NCBI GenBank assembly: GCA_012295275.1
Contig: CM022678.1
Coordinates: forward strand, 20,143,056-20,207,055
Length of the DNA stretch: 64,000 nucleotides
Direction of reading: 5' to 3'
Origin: Chrysomallon squamiferum
Taxonomy: Eukaryota > Mollusca > Gastropoda > Neomphalida > Peltospiridae
The translations under genes and the position numbers were made by a program. Under the pieces are notes generated by a model. That model made no database searches. It had not been told where the DNA came from and was given only the letters and a program-made list of their open reading frames with translations. Positions 62,591 through 64,000 of this stretch are shown piece by piece. Numbering within the stretch: the stretch's first letter is position 1; the number at the start of each line of letters is the position of its first letter.

Positions 62591-63875
62591 TAAAAAATAA
62601 AATAAAATAAAAGTCAAATATTAGCTAAATGTTTTTCTTATTCAGGCCAAACTAAACGTCCACCCGTCTCTCTGTATGAAGTATGTTCCTTGTTCAAATT
62701 TCGTTTCAGGGGTGGATTATTGCTTGGTTTTCATGTTCCACGGAGGCTTACCCCGGCTAAAAATAACAAGAACAAAAACAGCAGCAACAACAACAACAAC
62801 AACAACAATAATAATAACACCAATAACAAAAACAAGAACAATAAAAGCCTTATAAGCAATGTTTTTTTGTTAAAAAAAATTTTGTTATAACATTATCGCA
62901 TGAGAACAGTATAAACACAATAATGACTGTATGCCCTTATTACATATGTATACATTTACAAAGATGATGTGGCTACTCAAAAGTGAGTTATTTGGAAGGA
63001 TACAGGCTGTATATAACCAAACACTATGAGAACAGCTGTAAACAACAATTCATTTCCGGTTTTCAAAGCATCTAATCTGGTGTCAGACGGAATGCAAACT
63101 TGTGATAAGTACTGAATTTTTATGTTATAAAGTATACATTTTATATAATTATCACAAATAAAAAAAGTCATGTTTTCCAGTTTATTTAATATAAAAATTA
63201 TGTTCTGCCAGCATGAACGAGATACCATCACTTTCTAACGTAGAGCGACATTGATACGAACAAAGAATTCATTTTAATACAATTGTTCACAATACATGTT
63301 AACTTATTATCAAATTAATAATTTTGAGTTCCCTACACGTATAACACTTATAACAAAATGAATGTCTTGCAGCGTTGAAAAGCTCACATTTTTGGTGAAA
63401 TTAAAACTAAAATTTTGAAATTCCATTTTGTTTTCTTTTTTTTCTTACTTCTAGGTTTGACGTGTTCTGTCGGGAGATAGATATTCATATTTTCTATATC
63501 TTGGTTTGTTTTCTTATTACTGTCGTCGTTGTCGTCGTTGTTGTTGTTGTTCTTATTATTATTATTACTACTACTACTACAACACTCAAGGGATATGATC
63601 ATTACGGGTAGAACATTTCAGAAGTTTTTCTTAAAGAAGAACGTTATCAGATTAGGACGGACATAAAGTGCTAACTGATTTGCTCTGCGCAATAGCGAGA
63701 ATGCCACACGTTTTACCGATTGTAAGAATTAGCACATCGGCAATTGTAGCGGAACACACACATCAGCAATTTATGTTTAGTTCTACAAGTTTAGTATTAA
63801 ACGGCTAAGTTTTACTCATAGCAAATATATCTGTGTAAGCAAAATATCTGTTTCCTCATCGCTTAGTAAAAGTCA
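61801..63875. other. gene-poor right flank
   Basis: Contains a copy of the CACAAAATTAGTCATATTTA flank block at about 62240-62380, (AAT)n at 62540-62590, AAC/AAT triplets at 62775-62860, and GTT/CGT triplets near 63525-63580. A poly(A) run followed by poly(C) lies at about 62191-62226. No coding exon was recognised. Confidence 0.55.
62191..62226 (+). repeat. poly(A) then poly(C) run
   Basis: TTCAATAAAA and about 20 A, then GCA and a run of about 12 C. The AATAAA plus A-run might be the tail of a retroposed sequence inserted after the pseudogene, but no donor gene was recognised upstream. Confidence 0.4.
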
Positions 63876-64000
63876 TATACCGTATATACTTGTGTACAAG
63901 GCGACCTTATGTATAAGTCGATGTGTATTTTAAGACCAAAAATTGCGTCATTTTAGGTATTACTTGTGTATAAGTCGACTGTAGATTCCAGGCACCGTCA
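63876..64000 (+). mobile_element. edge of a dispersed repeat with GTATAAGTCGA motifs
   Basis: The sequence ACCGTATATACTTGTGTACA followed by two TTATGTATAAGTCGA / TGTGTATAAGTCGAC motifs about 60 bp apart is typical in style of a widespread interspersed repeat seen in many animal genomes. It continues past the window edge, so termini, coding capacity and class cannot be judged. Confidence 0.4.

Noticed and set aside
1-64000. tRNA, rRNA or other structured RNA genes.
   Set aside because: Reading both strands I saw no tRNA-like A/B boxes with a foldable cloverleaf or rRNA text; a covariance-model scan would be needed to exclude them.

Overview
The window is nuclear DNA of an animal, most likely a mollusc or another lophotrochozoan. 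It is AT-rich and full of (AAT)n, (CA)n, (CT)n, (GA)n and (TA)n microsatellites. The genes have several introns with GT-AG borders, and the predicted proteins are clearly metazoan. The assignment below metazoan level is an inference from gene types and repeat texture only.

Layout: (1) 1-4.9 kb, minus strand: a leucine-rich-repeat plus ZU5 protein (PIDD1-like architecture) that runs off the left edge and carries two apparent 1-2 bp frameshifts. (2) 6.7-14.3 kb, plus strand: the C-terminal exons of SMCHD1 (hinge domain and tail), without its ATPase exons and with the centre of the hinge not found. (3) 14.3-20.5 kb: gene-poor DNA with tandem repeats. (4) 21.4-35.5 kb, minus strand: the mitochondrial folate/FAD carrier SLC25A32, with two phase-compatible terminal exons of identical length (28,178-28,307 and 21,445-21,574) and three indel-like frame breaks. 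(5) About 1.36 kb away and divergent, 36.9-46.8 kb, plus strand: a complete 14-exon ATP6V1H (V-ATPase subunit H, 480 residues). (6) 46.8-50.3 kb: gene-poor. (7) 50.3-56.5 kb: a degenerate large-unit repeat field with an orphan promoter/exon-1 copy. (8) 55.8-59.4 kb, plus strand: an intact 727-residue TPR protein with a TIR-like C-terminal domain. (9) 60.3-61.8 kb: a truncated pseudogene copy of it with duplicated flanks. (10) A short interspersed repeat at the right edge.

The most striking structural feature is a recurring arrangement. At least eight exon edges in three genes are flanked by tandem arrays whose repeat unit crosses the edge itself: the last part of the intron, the splice AG (or donor GT, or stop codon) and the first or last few exon bases. 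The intact exon always sits at one end of the array, and the non-coding side is filled with decoy copies. The largest array, in SLC25A32, has about 32 units of about 67 bp, each with its own acceptor-like site. This could be neutral slippage tolerated only on the intron side, or it could affect splicing; the sequence alone cannot decide.

SMCHD1 (chromatin), SLC25A32 (mitochondrial carrier) and ATP6V1H (proton pump) are unrelated housekeeping functions. The LRR-ZU5 and TPR-TIR proteins look like signalling or innate-immune components.
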